Positions 53,201 through 62,992 of a stretch of 64,000 nt of DNA are shown here, one piece after another. The stretch comes from Luteipulveratus mongoliensis (GTDB lineage: Bacteria > Actinomycetota > Actinomycetes > Actinomycetales > Dermatophilaceae), in NCBI RefSeq assembly GCF_001190945.1, contig NZ_CP011112.1, positions 3,844,001-3,908,000 on the forward strand, given 5' to 3'. The translations under genes were made by a program, and so were the position numbers. Each line of letters begins with the position of its first letter. The first letter of the stretch is position 1. The notes below the pieces were generated by a model, which had not been told where the DNA came from, made no database searches, and worked only from the letters and a program-made list of their open reading frames with translations.

Positions 53201-55780
53201 GTGCCTGGCAAGAACCTCACCCGCGAGGAAGCGCGTACCCGCGCAGACCTGCTGACTGTCGCGTCCTATGCCGTGACGCTCGACCTGACGACCGGAGCCG
53301 AGACATTCCGGACCCGCGCCGAAGTCGCCTTCGATGCGCAGGGAGGTGCGAATTCGTTTATCGACTTCCTCGGCGAATCCGTGCAGGCGATCACGCTCAA
53401 TGGTGAATCACTAGATCCAGCAACCCATTTCGACGGCTCTCGGATCGAGCTGACTGGCCTGCAGGAGCACAACGAGCTGACCATCGAGGCCACCGGTCGC
53501 TACATGAACACCGGCGAGGGCCTGCACCGGATGGTCGACCCGACCGACCAGGAGGTCTACCTCTACACGCAGTTCGAGGTCGCCGACTGCCGTCGGATGT
53601 TCCCGGTCTTCGAGCAGCCCGACCTCAAGGCGACCTACCAGTTCACGGTGACCGCACCCGCGCGCTGGGAGGTCATCAGCAACCAGCCGACGCCCGACCC
53701 CGTGGCCGCACCGCAGACGTACACCAACGTCAAGGGCGAGGAGGAGCCAGCGGCGACCTGGACCTTCGAGCCGACCGAGCGGATGAGCTGCTACATCACG
53801 GCTCTGGTGGCGGGGCCGTACGACGTCGTGCGCGATGAGGTGCAGACCCGTGGCGGCACCATCCCGCTCGGGGTCTACTGCCGCAAGTCGCTGCGCCCCT
53901 ACCTCGATGCGGACAACATCTTCGACTGCACCAAGAAGGGCTTCGCGTTCTTCGAGGAGGAGTTCGACCAGGCCTACCCGTTCACCAAGTACGACCAGCT
54001 CTTCACGCCGGAGTACAACGCGGGCGCGATGGAGAACGCCGCCTGCGTGACGTTCGCCGAGATCTACATCTTCCGTGCCAAGGTCTCCGACGCCCTCATC
54101 GAGCGTCGGGCCCTGACGATCCTGCACGAGCTCGCGCACATGTGGTTCGGCGACCTGGTCACGATGAAGTGGTGGGACGACCTCTGGCTCAACGAGTCCT
54201 TCGCGGAGTGGGCGTCGACGACCTGCCAGGCGGAGGCGACGCAGTGGGAGTCGGCGTGGACGACGTTCGGCACCGCTGAGAAGGCCTGGGCCTACAGCCA
54301 GGACCAGCTCTCCTCCACCCACCCGATCGCGGCCGACATCACCGACCTCGAGGCGGTCGAGGTCAACTTCGACGGCATCACCTACGCCAAGGGCGCCTCC
54401 GTCCTCAAGCAGCTAGTGGCGTACGTCGGCCGGGAGCCTTTCGTGGCCGGGCTGCGGACCTACTTCGCCAAGCACAAGTGGGGCAACACCACCCTGACCG
54501 ACCTGCTCGTCGAGCTCGAGGCGACCTCGGGCCGGGACCTGAGCCAGTGGTCCAAGCTCTGGCTCGAGACCGCCGGGGTCAACACGCTGACACCTCACAT
54601 CGAGACGGACGAGGCCGGGGTGATCACCTCCGCGGTCGTCGAGCAGACCGCCACGGAGGAGCTGCCGACGCTGCGGCCCCATCGTCTGGCTGTGGGTCTT
54701 TATGCGCTGCAAGGTGATTCGCTCGTCCGCACTGAGAGCATCGAGGTCGACGTCGACGGCGCGCGCACGGAGCTTCCGGCGCTGGTCGGCAAGGTCAAGG
54801 GTGACCTGCTGCTGCTCAACGACCAGGACCTCGCCTATGCCAAGATCCGCCTCGACGCGGACTCCTTGCGGACCGCGCTGAAGCATCCGCGAGCGTTCAC
54901 CGACTCCCTGCCCCGGGCTCTGGTCCTGGGTGCGGCGTGGGACATGACCCGCGACGCCCAGCTGCCGGCCCGCGACTTCGTACGGCTCGGCCTCGACGCG
55001 CTGCAGGACGAGACCGACTCCAACCTGCTGCGGGCCCTGATCGGCCAGGTCGGCGCCGCTGCGACGCGTTATGCCGCACCCGAGCACCGCGATGCTTTGC
55101 TGACCGAGGTCACCAAGACCCTTCGTGCGCTTGCGGTCTCGGCTCAGCCAGGCAGTGACGCACAGCTGCAGCTGATGGAGGCTTTCGCCGGCGAGGCGCA
55201 CACGGATGACGACGTGGCCTACATCCGCGGGCTCCTCGACGGCACCAGCACGCTGGCGGGCCTGGAGGTCGACACCGAGATGCGGTGGACCTTGTTGACG
55301 TCACTCGCTGCTGCCGGCGCCGCTGATGACGCCGCGGTGGCCACCGTGCAGCAGCAAGACCCGACGGCAACCGGTGCCGAGCGCGCGGCGCGCGCCCGGG
55401 CCGCGATGCCGACGTCCGAGGCCAAGGCCGACGCCTGGACGCAGGTCGTCGAACGTGACGACACGCCCAACCAGACGCTGCGGGCCATCGGTGTCGGCTT
55501 CCAGACCGTGCACGACGCCGAGCTGCTCGCGCCCTACATCGAGCGCTACCACGACTCGATCGCGGCGGTCTGGAAGGAGCGGACGATGGCCACGGCCGGC
55601 TCGATCGCCACGCTCATGTACCCCTCGCCGCTGGCCAGTCAGGCGCTGCTGGACGCCTCCGAGCGGTGGCTGTCCGAGAACTCGACCGCTTCTGCCGGGC
55701 TCGTCCGGGCCGTGGCCGAGAACCGCGACTCGGTGCGGCGCGCGCTGCGCGCCCAGGCGTACGACGCGGCACAGGCCTGA
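53201..55780 (+). CDS. pepN: Aminopeptidase N (M1 family)
   Basis: The 859-residue zinc metallopeptidase has the GAMEN exopeptidase motif (residues 275-279), HELAH (309-313) with the distal Glu in NESFAEW about 18 residues later, and an ERAP1-like C-terminal domain. It removes N-terminal residues from peptides, probably in the cytoplasm. GTG start. Divergent from rpiB with 80 bases between. Confidence 0.96.
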   Translation: MPGKNLTREEARTRADLLTVASYAVTLDLTTGAETFRTRAEVAFDAQGGANSFIDFLGESVQAITLNGESLDPATHFDGSRIELTGLQEHNELTIEATGRYMNTGEGLHRMVDPTDQEVYLYTQFEVADCRRMFPVFEQPDLKATYQFTVTAPARWEVISNQPTPDPVAAPQTYTNVKGEEEPAATWTFEPTERMSCYITALVAGPYDVVRDEVQTRGGTIPLGVYCRKSLRPYLDADNIFDCTKKGFAFFEEEFDQAYPFTKYDQLFTPEYNAGAMENAACVTFAEIYIFRAKVSDALIERRALTILHELAHMWFGDLVTMKWWDDLWLNESFAEWASTTCQAEATQWESAWTTFGTAEKAWAYSQDQLSSTHPIAADITDLEAVEVNFDGITYAKGASVLKQLVAYVGREPFVAGLRTYFAKHKWGNTTLTDLLVELEATSGRDLSQWSKLWLETAGVNTLTPHIETDEAGVITSAVVEQTATEELPTLRPHRLAVGLYALQGDSLVRTESIEVDVDGARTELPALVGKVKGDLLLLNDQDLAYAKIRLDADSLRTALKHPRAFTDSLPRALVLGAAWDMTRDAQLPARDFVRLGLDALQDETDSNLLRALIGQVGAAATRYAAPEHRDALLTEVTKTLRALAVSAQPGSDAQLQLMEAFAGEAHTDDDVAYIRGLLDGTSTLAGLEVDTEMRWTLLTSLAAAGAADDAAVATVQQQDPTATGAERAARARAAMPTSEAKADAWTQVVERDDTPNQTLRAIGVGFQTVHDAELLAPYIERYHDSIAAVWKERTMATAGSIATLMYPSPLASQALLDASERWLSENSTASAGLVRAVAENRDSVRRALRAQAYDAAQA

Positions 55781-55808
55781 TCTGTCGTCGCCGGGCGGCG
55801 AGCCCTCG

Positions 55809-57170
55809 TCAGGTGAGCACTTCAATCACCTCACGTGCGGCTCGTTGTCCGGCCTCGACGGCACCCTCCATGTAGCCGCTCCAGGCGGCTGCGGTCTCAG
55901 TGGCGGCCCAGCTGATCGGCCCGATCGGTGCGGTCAGCGCCTGGCCGAAGTGGATCCAGCCACACGGCCCGGGGTTGGCGTTGTAGCAACCCCGGGTCCA
56001 TTGCCGCTCGACCCAGGCACCCTCGACGATGAGGTCCGGCTGGGCGGCCCGCGGCCCGAAGTGTCGGCCGAGTTCGGCTCGTAGCGCGTCCTGCCGCTGC
56101 GCCTGCGGCCAGGCGCCGGCAACCCTGGCCGATTCACCCTCCAGGAACGCCAGGATGATTCCGGGACCGCCCGAATCTTCAGGCATACCACTGTCATTCG
56201 ACATCCGGGCCGGGCCGGGAGCAGAGATGAGCTGACCATTCAAGCCGTCGGCACGCCAGAACGGTTCGTCGTAGATCGCGAACGCCTTGAGCGCCGATGC
56301 CTGTGGCATCCGCTGCGTCAGCTGGTCGCGCTGGCCAGGCAACGGCGGGTCGTACATGATCCGTCCGGCGAGAGTGGGAGCCAGCGCGACGACCACCCGT
56401 CGTCCGCGCGCGACGAGGCCGCCGCGGCAGGTCACCGTGACCTGGTCCGGCGCGTGCTCGATCTGCAGCACGGGCGACCTCAGTACGACCCGCTCCCCCA
56501 GCGCTGCTGCGAGCCGCAGCGGAATCTGCGACGTGCCACCGATGAACCGCCGTGTCTGCGCACCGCCCTCGGACTCCGACAGCAGATCGGCGGAGACCCC
56601 GCAGCTGACGACATTGACCAGCAGCCCCAGCAGAGAGACCTCGACGGTCGGCACGGCAAGGATGCCGACGGTGCAGATCTCCAGCATCGACCGCGCAATC
56701 GGGGAGAGACCCTGTGCGTCGTACCACTGGCCCACGGTGATCCGGTCCCACTCGTCGGCGTGCGGGGCTGCCCACGGCTGCTCGGCGCTCACCTCGGCAG
56801 CCATCCGGTCCAGCGTGCGCAGGACCCGCTCGACACCGGCCATGTCCTCGCCGTACGCGGAGTGGAACGCCTCTCCCCGCAGCACCCGGCCGTCGAGCTC
56901 GTACGACGTCTCGCCCTCCTCGAACTGTGGGTACAGCTCGATCCCGAGCTCGCCGGCGAGTGCCTCCATCCGGTGATGGGTGTCGCCGATCCATTGAGCA
57001 CCGAGCTCGAGATGCACTCCGGGCAGCGCCTCCTCGGTGAGGATGCGTCCACCGACGCGCTCGTCCGCCTCGAGCACGAGCGGCTCGAGGCCGGCTGCCA
57101 GCACCTCACGCGCAGCGATCAGGCCGGACAGCCCCGCACCCACCACGATCACATCGGCCTCGCGCGACAT
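55809..57170 (-). CDS. Flavin monoamine oxidase (putrescine/tyramine-oxidase-like)
   Basis: The 453-residue product has the MAO-type dinucleotide fold (VIVVGAGLSGLIAAREV), LEADERVGGRI, an ELGAQWIG substrate loop and a C-terminal GPISWAATETA FAD contact. Actinobacterial members oxidise putrescine, tyramine or other primary amines. AAGGAG lies 6 bases before the ATG. It follows a DadA/PuuB-like gene by 31 bases on the same strand. Confidence 0.9.
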   Translation of the reverse strand: MSREADVIVVGAGLSGLIAAREVLAAGLEPLVLEADERVGGRILTEEALPGVHLELGAQWIGDTHHRMEALAGELGIELYPQFEEGETSYELDGRVLRGEAFHSAYGEDMAGVERVLRTLDRMAAEVSAEQPWAAPHADEWDRITVGQWYDAQGLSPIARSMLEICTVGILAVPTVEVSLLGLLVNVVSCGVSADLLSESEGGAQTRRFIGGTSQIPLRLAAALGERVVLRSPVLQIEHAPDQVTVTCRGGLVARGRRVVVALAPTLAGRIMYDPPLPGQRDQLTQRMPQASALKAFAIYDEPFWRADGLNGQLISAPGPARMSNDSGMPEDSGGPGIILAFLEGESARVAGAWPQAQRQDALRAELGRHFGPRAAQPDLIVEGAWVERQWTRGCYNANPGPCGWIHFGQALTAPIGPISWAATETAAAWSGYMEGAVEAGQRAAREVIEVLT

Positions 57171-57201
57171 CGCCACTCCTTCAGGTCGTAGGGCTGCAGT
57201 G

Positions 57202-58602
57202 CTAGGAGTCGAATCCCAGGCCCATCCGGTCGAGCGTCCGCAGCCAGAGGTTGCGATGACCCGCATGCTGGTCGGCGTGCTCAATAGCCTTCTGCGTCAA
57301 TCGAATTGCGAGAGTTCGAGCGGGCTCGGGCGGGAACGGCAGGGGCTTGCGGCGGACCATCTCCAGGCGGGTCCGCTCGGTGTCGGCACCGCTGAGCAGG
57401 TCGAGCATCACGCGCGCACCGAACCGGCTCGAGCCCACACCCAGGCCGGTGTAGCCGACGGCGTAAGCCAGGCGACCGTCGTACGCCGTCCCCCAGAACG
57501 GGCTGAACCGGCTGCAGGTGTCGATCGCCCCACCCCATCGGTGCGTGAAGCGCAGTCCCGCGAGCTGCGGGAAGGTCTCGAAGAAGTGCTGGGCGAGCGT
57601 GGCGTACGTCGCCGGTCGCTGGTCGTACTCGGTGCGCACCTGTCCGCCGCGGTGGTAGACGGCGTCGTAGCCACCCCACAGAATGCGGTTGTCGGCTGTC
57701 AGCCGGTAGTAGTGGAACTGGTTGCCTGCGTCCGAAAGGCCCTGTCTCCCCTGCCAACCCACCGTCGCGCGCTGCTGCGGTGACAGCGGCTCGGTGACCA
57801 GGACGTAGTCGTACACCGGGACGATGTAGTGGCGCAGCCGGCGCAGCAGACCGGTGAACACATTGGTGCCCAGGGCGATCTGGCGAGCGCGGACCGCGGC
57901 GTACGCCGTGCGCACCCTGACGTCGACTCCGTCCCGCTCGAGACCGGTCACGGGGCTGTGCTCGTGGACTCGGACGCCGATGTCGAGGCAGGCGCGGCGC
58001 AGACCCCAGGCGAGCTTGGCCGGGTGGACGAGCGCAACGCCTTCGGGGTCGTACAGCCCGGCGAGATAGGTCGGCGACGCCACCAGGTCACGCGTCCGAT
58101 CCTGATCCAGCAGCCGCGCACCGCCACCATGCGCGGCGAGCAGGTCTGCCAGCTCACGCAATTCGTCGACCTGCCAGTCGGCCACCGCGACGTCCAGCTC
58201 GCCCGTGCGTTCGAACTCGGCGTCGATGCCGTACCGCAGGAGCGTGTCCTCGATGCCGTCCAGATTGTGCCCGCCCATCTCCTGCAGGCGATCGAACTCG
58301 GCCGGATAGCGCGACAACCCGTTGGCCTCGCCGTGGGTGAGGCTGGCCGCGCAGAAGCCGCCGTTGCGGCCCGACGCGGCCCAGCCGACGGTCCGGCCTT
58401 CCAGGAGCACGACATCGCGACCCGGATCGTCCTCCTTGGCCTGCAACGCGGTCCACAGGCCGGTGTAGCCGCCGCCCACGACCACCAGGTCCGCCTTGGT
58501 GTCACCAACCAACGCCGACGTCGGCTCGGGAGCTGCGGGATCGGCCAGCCAGAAGACCGCAGGCTCAGCGTCCGCAAGCGCCGAAACGGCCGAGGAAATC
58601 AT
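57202..58602 (-). CDS. FAD-dependent amine oxidoreductase (PuuB/DAO type)
   Basis: The 466-residue product has a DAO fold: VVVGGGYTGLWTAL, EGRTVGWAASGRNGG and a C-terminal VGYTGLGVGSSRFGA FAD-binding end. The WAASGRNGGF form is that of gamma-glutamylputrescine oxidases (PuuB) and relatives. It likely oxidises an amine with release of aldehyde and ammonia or H2O2. It is divergent from the APC permease gene, which may import the amine. Confidence 0.88.
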   Translation of the reverse strand: MISSAVSALADAEPAVFWLADPAAPEPTSALVGDTKADLVVVGGGYTGLWTALQAKEDDPGRDVVLLEGRTVGWAASGRNGGFCAASLTHGEANGLSRYPAEFDRLQEMGGHNLDGIEDTLLRYGIDAEFERTGELDVAVADWQVDELRELADLLAAHGGGARLLDQDRTRDLVASPTYLAGLYDPEGVALVHPAKLAWGLRRACLDIGVRVHEHSPVTGLERDGVDVRVRTAYAAVRARQIALGTNVFTGLLRRLRHYIVPVYDYVLVTEPLSPQQRATVGWQGRQGLSDAGNQFHYYRLTADNRILWGGYDAVYHRGGQVRTEYDQRPATYATLAQHFFETFPQLAGLRFTHRWGGAIDTCSRFSPFWGTAYDGRLAYAVGYTGLGVGSSRFGARVMLDLLSGADTERTRLEMVRRKPLPFPPEPARTLAIRLTQKAIEHADQHAGHRNLWLRTLDRMGLGFDS

Positions 58603-58712
58603 GATTGATGGTAGTTCCGGGGATCGGCGAAAGGCCCCGACTCGGCGGTTAACCGACGGCTACTGTTCGCAGCAGTGCACCGCTGGATGCGGGCGCCCTC
58701 GGACGGAGGTCG

Positions 58713-60272
58713 ATGACCATGACCACGCAGTCTCCCGAGCGGCCGGCCGCCGGGGATCTGGCCGAGCACAAGGGCCTCCACGAGGACAGCCTGACCTTCT
58801 CCAGCACCTTGTCGATCGGGCTCGCCTCGGTCGCGCCCGCCTACTCCCTCGCCGCCACCCTCGGCTACGTCGTCATCGAGGTCGGCGTGCTGGCCCCGGT
58901 CGCGGTGATCCTCGGATTCATCCCGATGCTCCTCACCGCATACGCCTATCGCGAGCTCAACCGCGTGATCCCGGACTGCGGCACCACGTTCACCTGGGCG
59001 GCCAAGGCGTTCGGCCCGCGTACGGGCTGGTTCGGCGGCTGGGTCATGACCCTGGCCGGCATCATCGTCCTGACCAACCTCGCAGAGGTCGCTGCCCGCT
59101 ACACCTACGACCTCGTCGGCCTGGACGCACTGGCCGAAAACCGTTTCTGGGTCACGGTTCTCGGCGTCATCTTCATCGCCGTGATGATGTACGTGTCCTA
59201 CCGCGGCATCGAGATCGCCGCCTGGATGCAGAACGTCATGGTCGCGTTGCAGTACATCGCCCTGGCCGTGCTCGTGGTGGTCGCCTTCATCGCGATCGCC
59301 GGGGCGGACCGGCCCGACACCTCCATCGACGTGTCGGCGTCCTGGTTCAATCCGATGGAGTTCTTCAACGGTGGCGGCGGCTTCTCGGCGCTCGTCGAGG
59401 GCATGATCCTGATGCTCTTCATCTACTGGGGCTGGGACACGATCCTGTCGCTCAACGAGGAGACCAAGGAGCGCGCCAGCACACCCGGTCGCGCAGCGGT
59501 GGTCGCGACCGTCATCCTCCTGGTGACCTACCTGCTGACGAGCGTCGCGACGGTGTCGTACGCCGGAGTCGGCTCCGAGGGCATCGGGCTCGGCAACGAG
59601 GACAACGCCGACGACGTGTTCCGAGCCATCGGCGAACCTGTCCTGGGCGGCTGGAACTGGATCGTCCTGCTGGCCGTGCTCGTCTCGGCCGCGGCAGCGA
59701 CGCAGACCACGATCCTGCCGGCCGCGCGCGGCACGCTCGCCATGGGTGTCTACCGCGCCCTGCCACGCGAGTTCGCCAAGACCCACCCCAGATACCTCAC
59801 CCCGTCGACCTCCACCCTGGTCATCGGTGGCGTGGCGATCGTGCTCTACATCGCGCTCAGCCTGCTCGGCGAGAACGCCTACGGCGACGTGCTGCTGGCG
59901 ATCGGGTTGCAGATCGCGCTCTACTACGGCCTGACGGCGCTCACCTGTGTCTGGTATTTCCGCAAGGACATCGCCCGCGGTGGGACCGATCTGTGGGTCA
60001 AGGGCGTCATGCCTCTCGTCGGCGGTCTCATCCTGGTGTTCGCGTTCTGCTGGAGTGCGAAGGACATGTTCGCGGCCGACTACGGCTACCTCGGGTCGTG
60101 GACCGTGCCGGGCCTCGGGTGGGACATCGGCAGCGTCTTCCTGCTCGGCATGGGGTCGATCCTGCTCGGGCTCCCCATCATGGAGTTCCTCGCCCGCCGT
60201 GCTGAGCAGCGTCCGTACTTCGCGGGCGAGACCTTGCATCGCGACACGCCCGTCCTCGCTCCGGAGGCCTGA
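58713..60272 (+). CDS. APC-superfamily amino acid/polyamine permease
   Basis: The 519-residue protein has about twelve membrane helices with the APC helix-1 pattern (SIGLASVAPAYSLAATLGYVV) and GGWVMTLAGI. It belongs to the amino acid/polyamine branch. With two amine-oxidising flavoenzymes on the other side of a shared 110-base intergenic region, polyamine uptake is the likely role; amino acid uptake is not excluded. Start ATG ATG-adjacent: two Met codons (MTM) begin the protein. Confidence 0.9.
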   Translation: MTMTTQSPERPAAGDLAEHKGLHEDSLTFSSTLSIGLASVAPAYSLAATLGYVVIEVGVLAPVAVILGFIPMLLTAYAYRELNRVIPDCGTTFTWAAKAFGPRTGWFGGWVMTLAGIIVLTNLAEVAARYTYDLVGLDALAENRFWVTVLGVIFIAVMMYVSYRGIEIAAWMQNVMVALQYIALAVLVVVAFIAIAGADRPDTSIDVSASWFNPMEFFNGGGGFSALVEGMILMLFIYWGWDTILSLNEETKERASTPGRAAVVATVILLVTYLLTSVATVSYAGVGSEGIGLGNEDNADDVFRAIGEPVLGGWNWIVLLAVLVSAAAATQTTILPAARGTLAMGVYRALPREFAKTHPRYLTPSTSTLVIGGVAIVLYIALSLLGENAYGDVLLAIGLQIALYYGLTALTCVWYFRKDIARGGTDLWVKGVMPLVGGLILVFAFCWSAKDMFAADYGYLGSWTVPGLGWDIGSVFLLGMGSILLGLPIMEFLARRAEQRPYFAGETLHRDTPVLAPEA

Positions 60273-60308
60273 GGCTCCGAATCCCGTTGGTGTCCGGGCA
60301 AACTCGAA

Positions 60309-60752
60309 CTAGGCGCTCAGCTCATCGACGATCGCCTGAATGCGGCGCTGACGCGTCTCGTCCTGCTTGGCGGATTCGACGGAGAGCACCCGCTGGAGCT
60401 GCTTGCTGTATGACAACGCGTCGAATGCGGCACGCGCGCCCGGGCGCGCATCGAGAGCATTCGCGAGGACGTCGGGCACGTCCACGGTGCGCGGCGCCGT
60501 GTCGTGCTCGAGCTCGACCTCCACCACGTCACCGGCCGAGACCCGCGCCGCTTCCCGATTGATCGCGCTCAACGGCAGCATGTAGTCACCGGAGTAGACC
60601 GCGACCGTGCTGCGGTAGGTGTGGCCGCCGATGGTCACCCGCACCGGCGGCTTCTTGCCAACACCGATCGCCTCGATCACCTCTGCGGGCACGCGGAGGC
60701 CGGTCGCCGTCTTGCCGTTGAGCTCAACAGTCGTCGTGAACCGATGAGTCAT
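60309..60752 (-). CDS. YdeI/OmpD-associated family protein (DUF1905)
   Basis: The 147-residue product has an N-terminal DUF1905 beta-domain (LNGKTATGLRVPAEVIEAI; VRVTIGGHTYRSTV) and a C-terminal YdeI-type helical part (FDALSYSKQLQRVLSVESAK; ETRQRRI). Family members are common in soil bacteria; function is unclear. It overlaps malQ by 4 bases (ATGA). Confidence 0.9.
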   Translation of the reverse strand: MTHRFTTTVELNGKTATGLRVPAEVIEAIGVGKKPPVRVTIGGHTYRSTVAVYSGDYMLPLSAINREAARVSAGDVVEVELEHDTAPRTVDVPDVLANALDARPGARAAFDALSYSKQLQRVLSVESAKQDETRQRRIQAIVDELSA

Positions 60753-62875
60753 CCCTGCGGCTGCTTCTGGGTCACGTTACGGATCAGGCGCTTGGCTCGC
60801 CGCGACACCATGACCTCCTCGAGCGTCACCGGCTCACCGTCCGGGCCGGCCAGGGGCAGGCGCCAGTTGGGGTACTCCTCGTCGGTGCCCGGCTGGTTGA
60901 TGGTGCGTACGTCGCCCACCAGGTCCGAGACCGCGACGCCGATGAGTCGGGCGGGGCTCCAGGTGAGGTAGCGGTGCAGCGCATCGACCTGGTCCTCGAC
61001 GGAGGCGGACTCGGTCAGCAGGTTGCGTCGGCGCAGCTCGGCGAGCACGGCCTCCCGCTGCGCATCGTCGGCGGCGGTCTCCTCCTCGAGCGAACGGGTG
61101 AGCAGTCCGAGCTGGTTGCGCACCCGGATGTGCTCACCGTCGAGGTAGCCGGCGGTTGGTGGCAGGTCGTGCGTCGTGACCGTTGCCAGGCACAGCTCGC
61201 GATAGCTCTCGGGGGACTTCGGCTGCACGCCGTCCTCACGCTCGAACCACAGGATGGAGGTGCCCAGCAGGCCGCGGTCGGAGAGGTAGTCGCGCACCCA
61301 GTCCTCGACGGTGCCGAGGTCCTCACCGATGACCAGGGCACCGGCTCGCTGCGCCTCAAGGGCGAGGATGCCGACCAAGGCCTCATGGTCGTACCGCACG
61401 TAGGTGCCCTCCAACGCCTGGCGACCCTTGGGCACCCACCACAGCCGGAACAGACCCAGGATGTGGTCGACCCGCAGCCCACCCGCGAGGCGCAGGATCG
61501 TACGGAGCATGTCGCGGTAGGGCGCGTAGCCCGCCTCGGCGAGCCGGTCGGGCCGCCACGGTGGCTGGCTCCAGTCCTGACCCAGCTGGTTGTAGTCGTC
61601 AGGCGGGGCGCCGACGCTCACACCTTGAGCGAGCACGTCCGCGAGCGCCCAGGCGTCTGCTCCGCCAGGGTGTACGCCGACGGCCAGGTCGTGCACGACG
61701 CCGAGTGACATGCCCGCAGCTGAGACCTCCCGCTGGGCGTCCGCGAGCTGGCTCTGCACGATCCACTGCAACCAGGAGTGGAACTCGACCTCGTCGGCGA
61801 GCCGCTCGCGCTCCTGCGCGACCGCCTCGCTGCGCGGGTCACGCAGCTCTTCGGGCCAGGTCTCCCAGGGCAGCCCGCGATCCATGACGAGGGCGCACCA
61901 GGTGGCGTAGTCGACCAGCCCCTCGCCCTCGCGTTCGCAGAACTCCTCGAAGTCCCGGCGCCGACGGTGGGTGCGCTCCTGGCGGAAGACCATCCGCAGC
62001 GCTGCCTGCTTGGCCTCCCACGTGCCGTCCCGGTCGAGGTCGGCCAGCGCGTTGAGGCGCCGCGCGTCGTCGCCGTGCCACTCGATCATCTGGTGCTCGG
62101 CCGCTGACAGGTAGCCGACCTCGGGCACCTCCTCGACCCGGATGTACATCGGGTTGACGAAGCGTCGCGACGTCGGCAGGTAGGGCGAGGGCTCCATCGT
62201 CGGGATCGGCTCAGCCGCGTGCACCGGGTTGATCAGGACGAAGTCCGCGCCCTGGCGAGCACCCCAGGTGCCGAGCTCGGCGAGGTCCGCAGCATCGCCG
62301 AGGCCCCATGACCGCTCGGAGCGAACGGAGTACAGCTGCGTCATCAGACCCCAGGCGCGCGAGCGCTTCAGCGGAGCCGGCAGCTCGAGTCGTCGCGGCG
62401 TGACGATGACTGATGTGGTGGCCACCTCGTCGCCATAGGTGACCTCGAAGCCGTGGTAGCCGAGGGGCAGATCAGGCGGCAGCTCGAAGGTGATCTCGCT
62501 GGTGAGCGTCCCGTCGATCTCACGTGGCTCGACGACGTGATCGGCCTGGACGACCTTGCGCTCCTCACCGTCCTCGAGGTGCAGCAGCGCGACCGGCTCG
62601 GCGCCGTCCGGCACATGGACGGCCACCCACGGCGTCCACCCCTGCCTGAGTACGACGACGCGCGGCAGCACCCGACGCCACGGCTCCTCCTGCCGGCGAG
62701 CGAGCGCCTCCTCCGTCTTGTCCAGCGTCGAGGCGTCGACCTCGAGTGCGGTGAGGACCGTGCGGATCGTGTCGTCGGAGACCCGGACATGGTTGCCACG
62801 CCAGTCCCAGTACTCCGTCGCGACGCCGTAGGCGCGAGCCAGGTCCAGGAGCGGGGAGGGAGCAGCGTGGGACAC
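60749..62875 (-). CDS. malQ: 4-alpha-glucanotransferase (amylomaltase)
   Basis: The 708-residue GH77 enzyme has the catalytic blocks GLRVDHILGLFRLWW (nucleophile Asp), VIGEDLGTVEDWV (acid/base Glu) and a later TTHDLPPTAGY segment. An N-terminal extension of about 160 residues is typical of actinobacterial MalQ. It transfers alpha-1,4-glucan chains. It overlaps the YdeI gene start by 4 bases, so they share a transcript. Confidence 0.95.
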   Translation of the reverse strand: MSHAAPSPLLDLARAYGVATEYWDWRGNHVRVSDDTIRTVLTALEVDASTLDKTEEALARRQEEPWRRVLPRVVVLRQGWTPWVAVHVPDGAEPVALLHLEDGEERKVVQADHVVEPREIDGTLTSEITFELPPDLPLGYHGFEVTYGDEVATTSVIVTPRRLELPAPLKRSRAWGLMTQLYSVRSERSWGLGDAADLAELGTWGARQGADFVLINPVHAAEPIPTMEPSPYLPTSRRFVNPMYIRVEEVPEVGYLSAAEHQMIEWHGDDARRLNALADLDRDGTWEAKQAALRMVFRQERTHRRRRDFEEFCEREGEGLVDYATWCALVMDRGLPWETWPEELRDPRSEAVAQERERLADEVEFHSWLQWIVQSQLADAQREVSAAGMSLGVVHDLAVGVHPGGADAWALADVLAQGVSVGAPPDDYNQLGQDWSQPPWRPDRLAEAGYAPYRDMLRTILRLAGGLRVDHILGLFRLWWVPKGRQALEGTYVRYDHEALVGILALEAQRAGALVIGEDLGTVEDWVRDYLSDRGLLGTSILWFEREDGVQPKSPESYRELCLATVTTHDLPPTAGYLDGEHIRVRNQLGLLTRSLEEETAADDAQREAVLAELRRRNLLTESASVEDQVDALHRYLTWSPARLIGVAVSDLVGDVRTINQPGTDEEYPNWRLPLAGPDGEPVTLEEVMVSRRAKRLIRNVTQKQPQG

Positions 62876-62992
62876 AGATCCTGCTTTCGCAGACGGCGGG
62901 TAGGGCTGCTCCGAGTGTCGCAGAGCACCCGTCCAGACGCGAGATGACGTGGCGGGGCGACCGGCGTACAGATGGGTTGGGAGGATGGCCCG

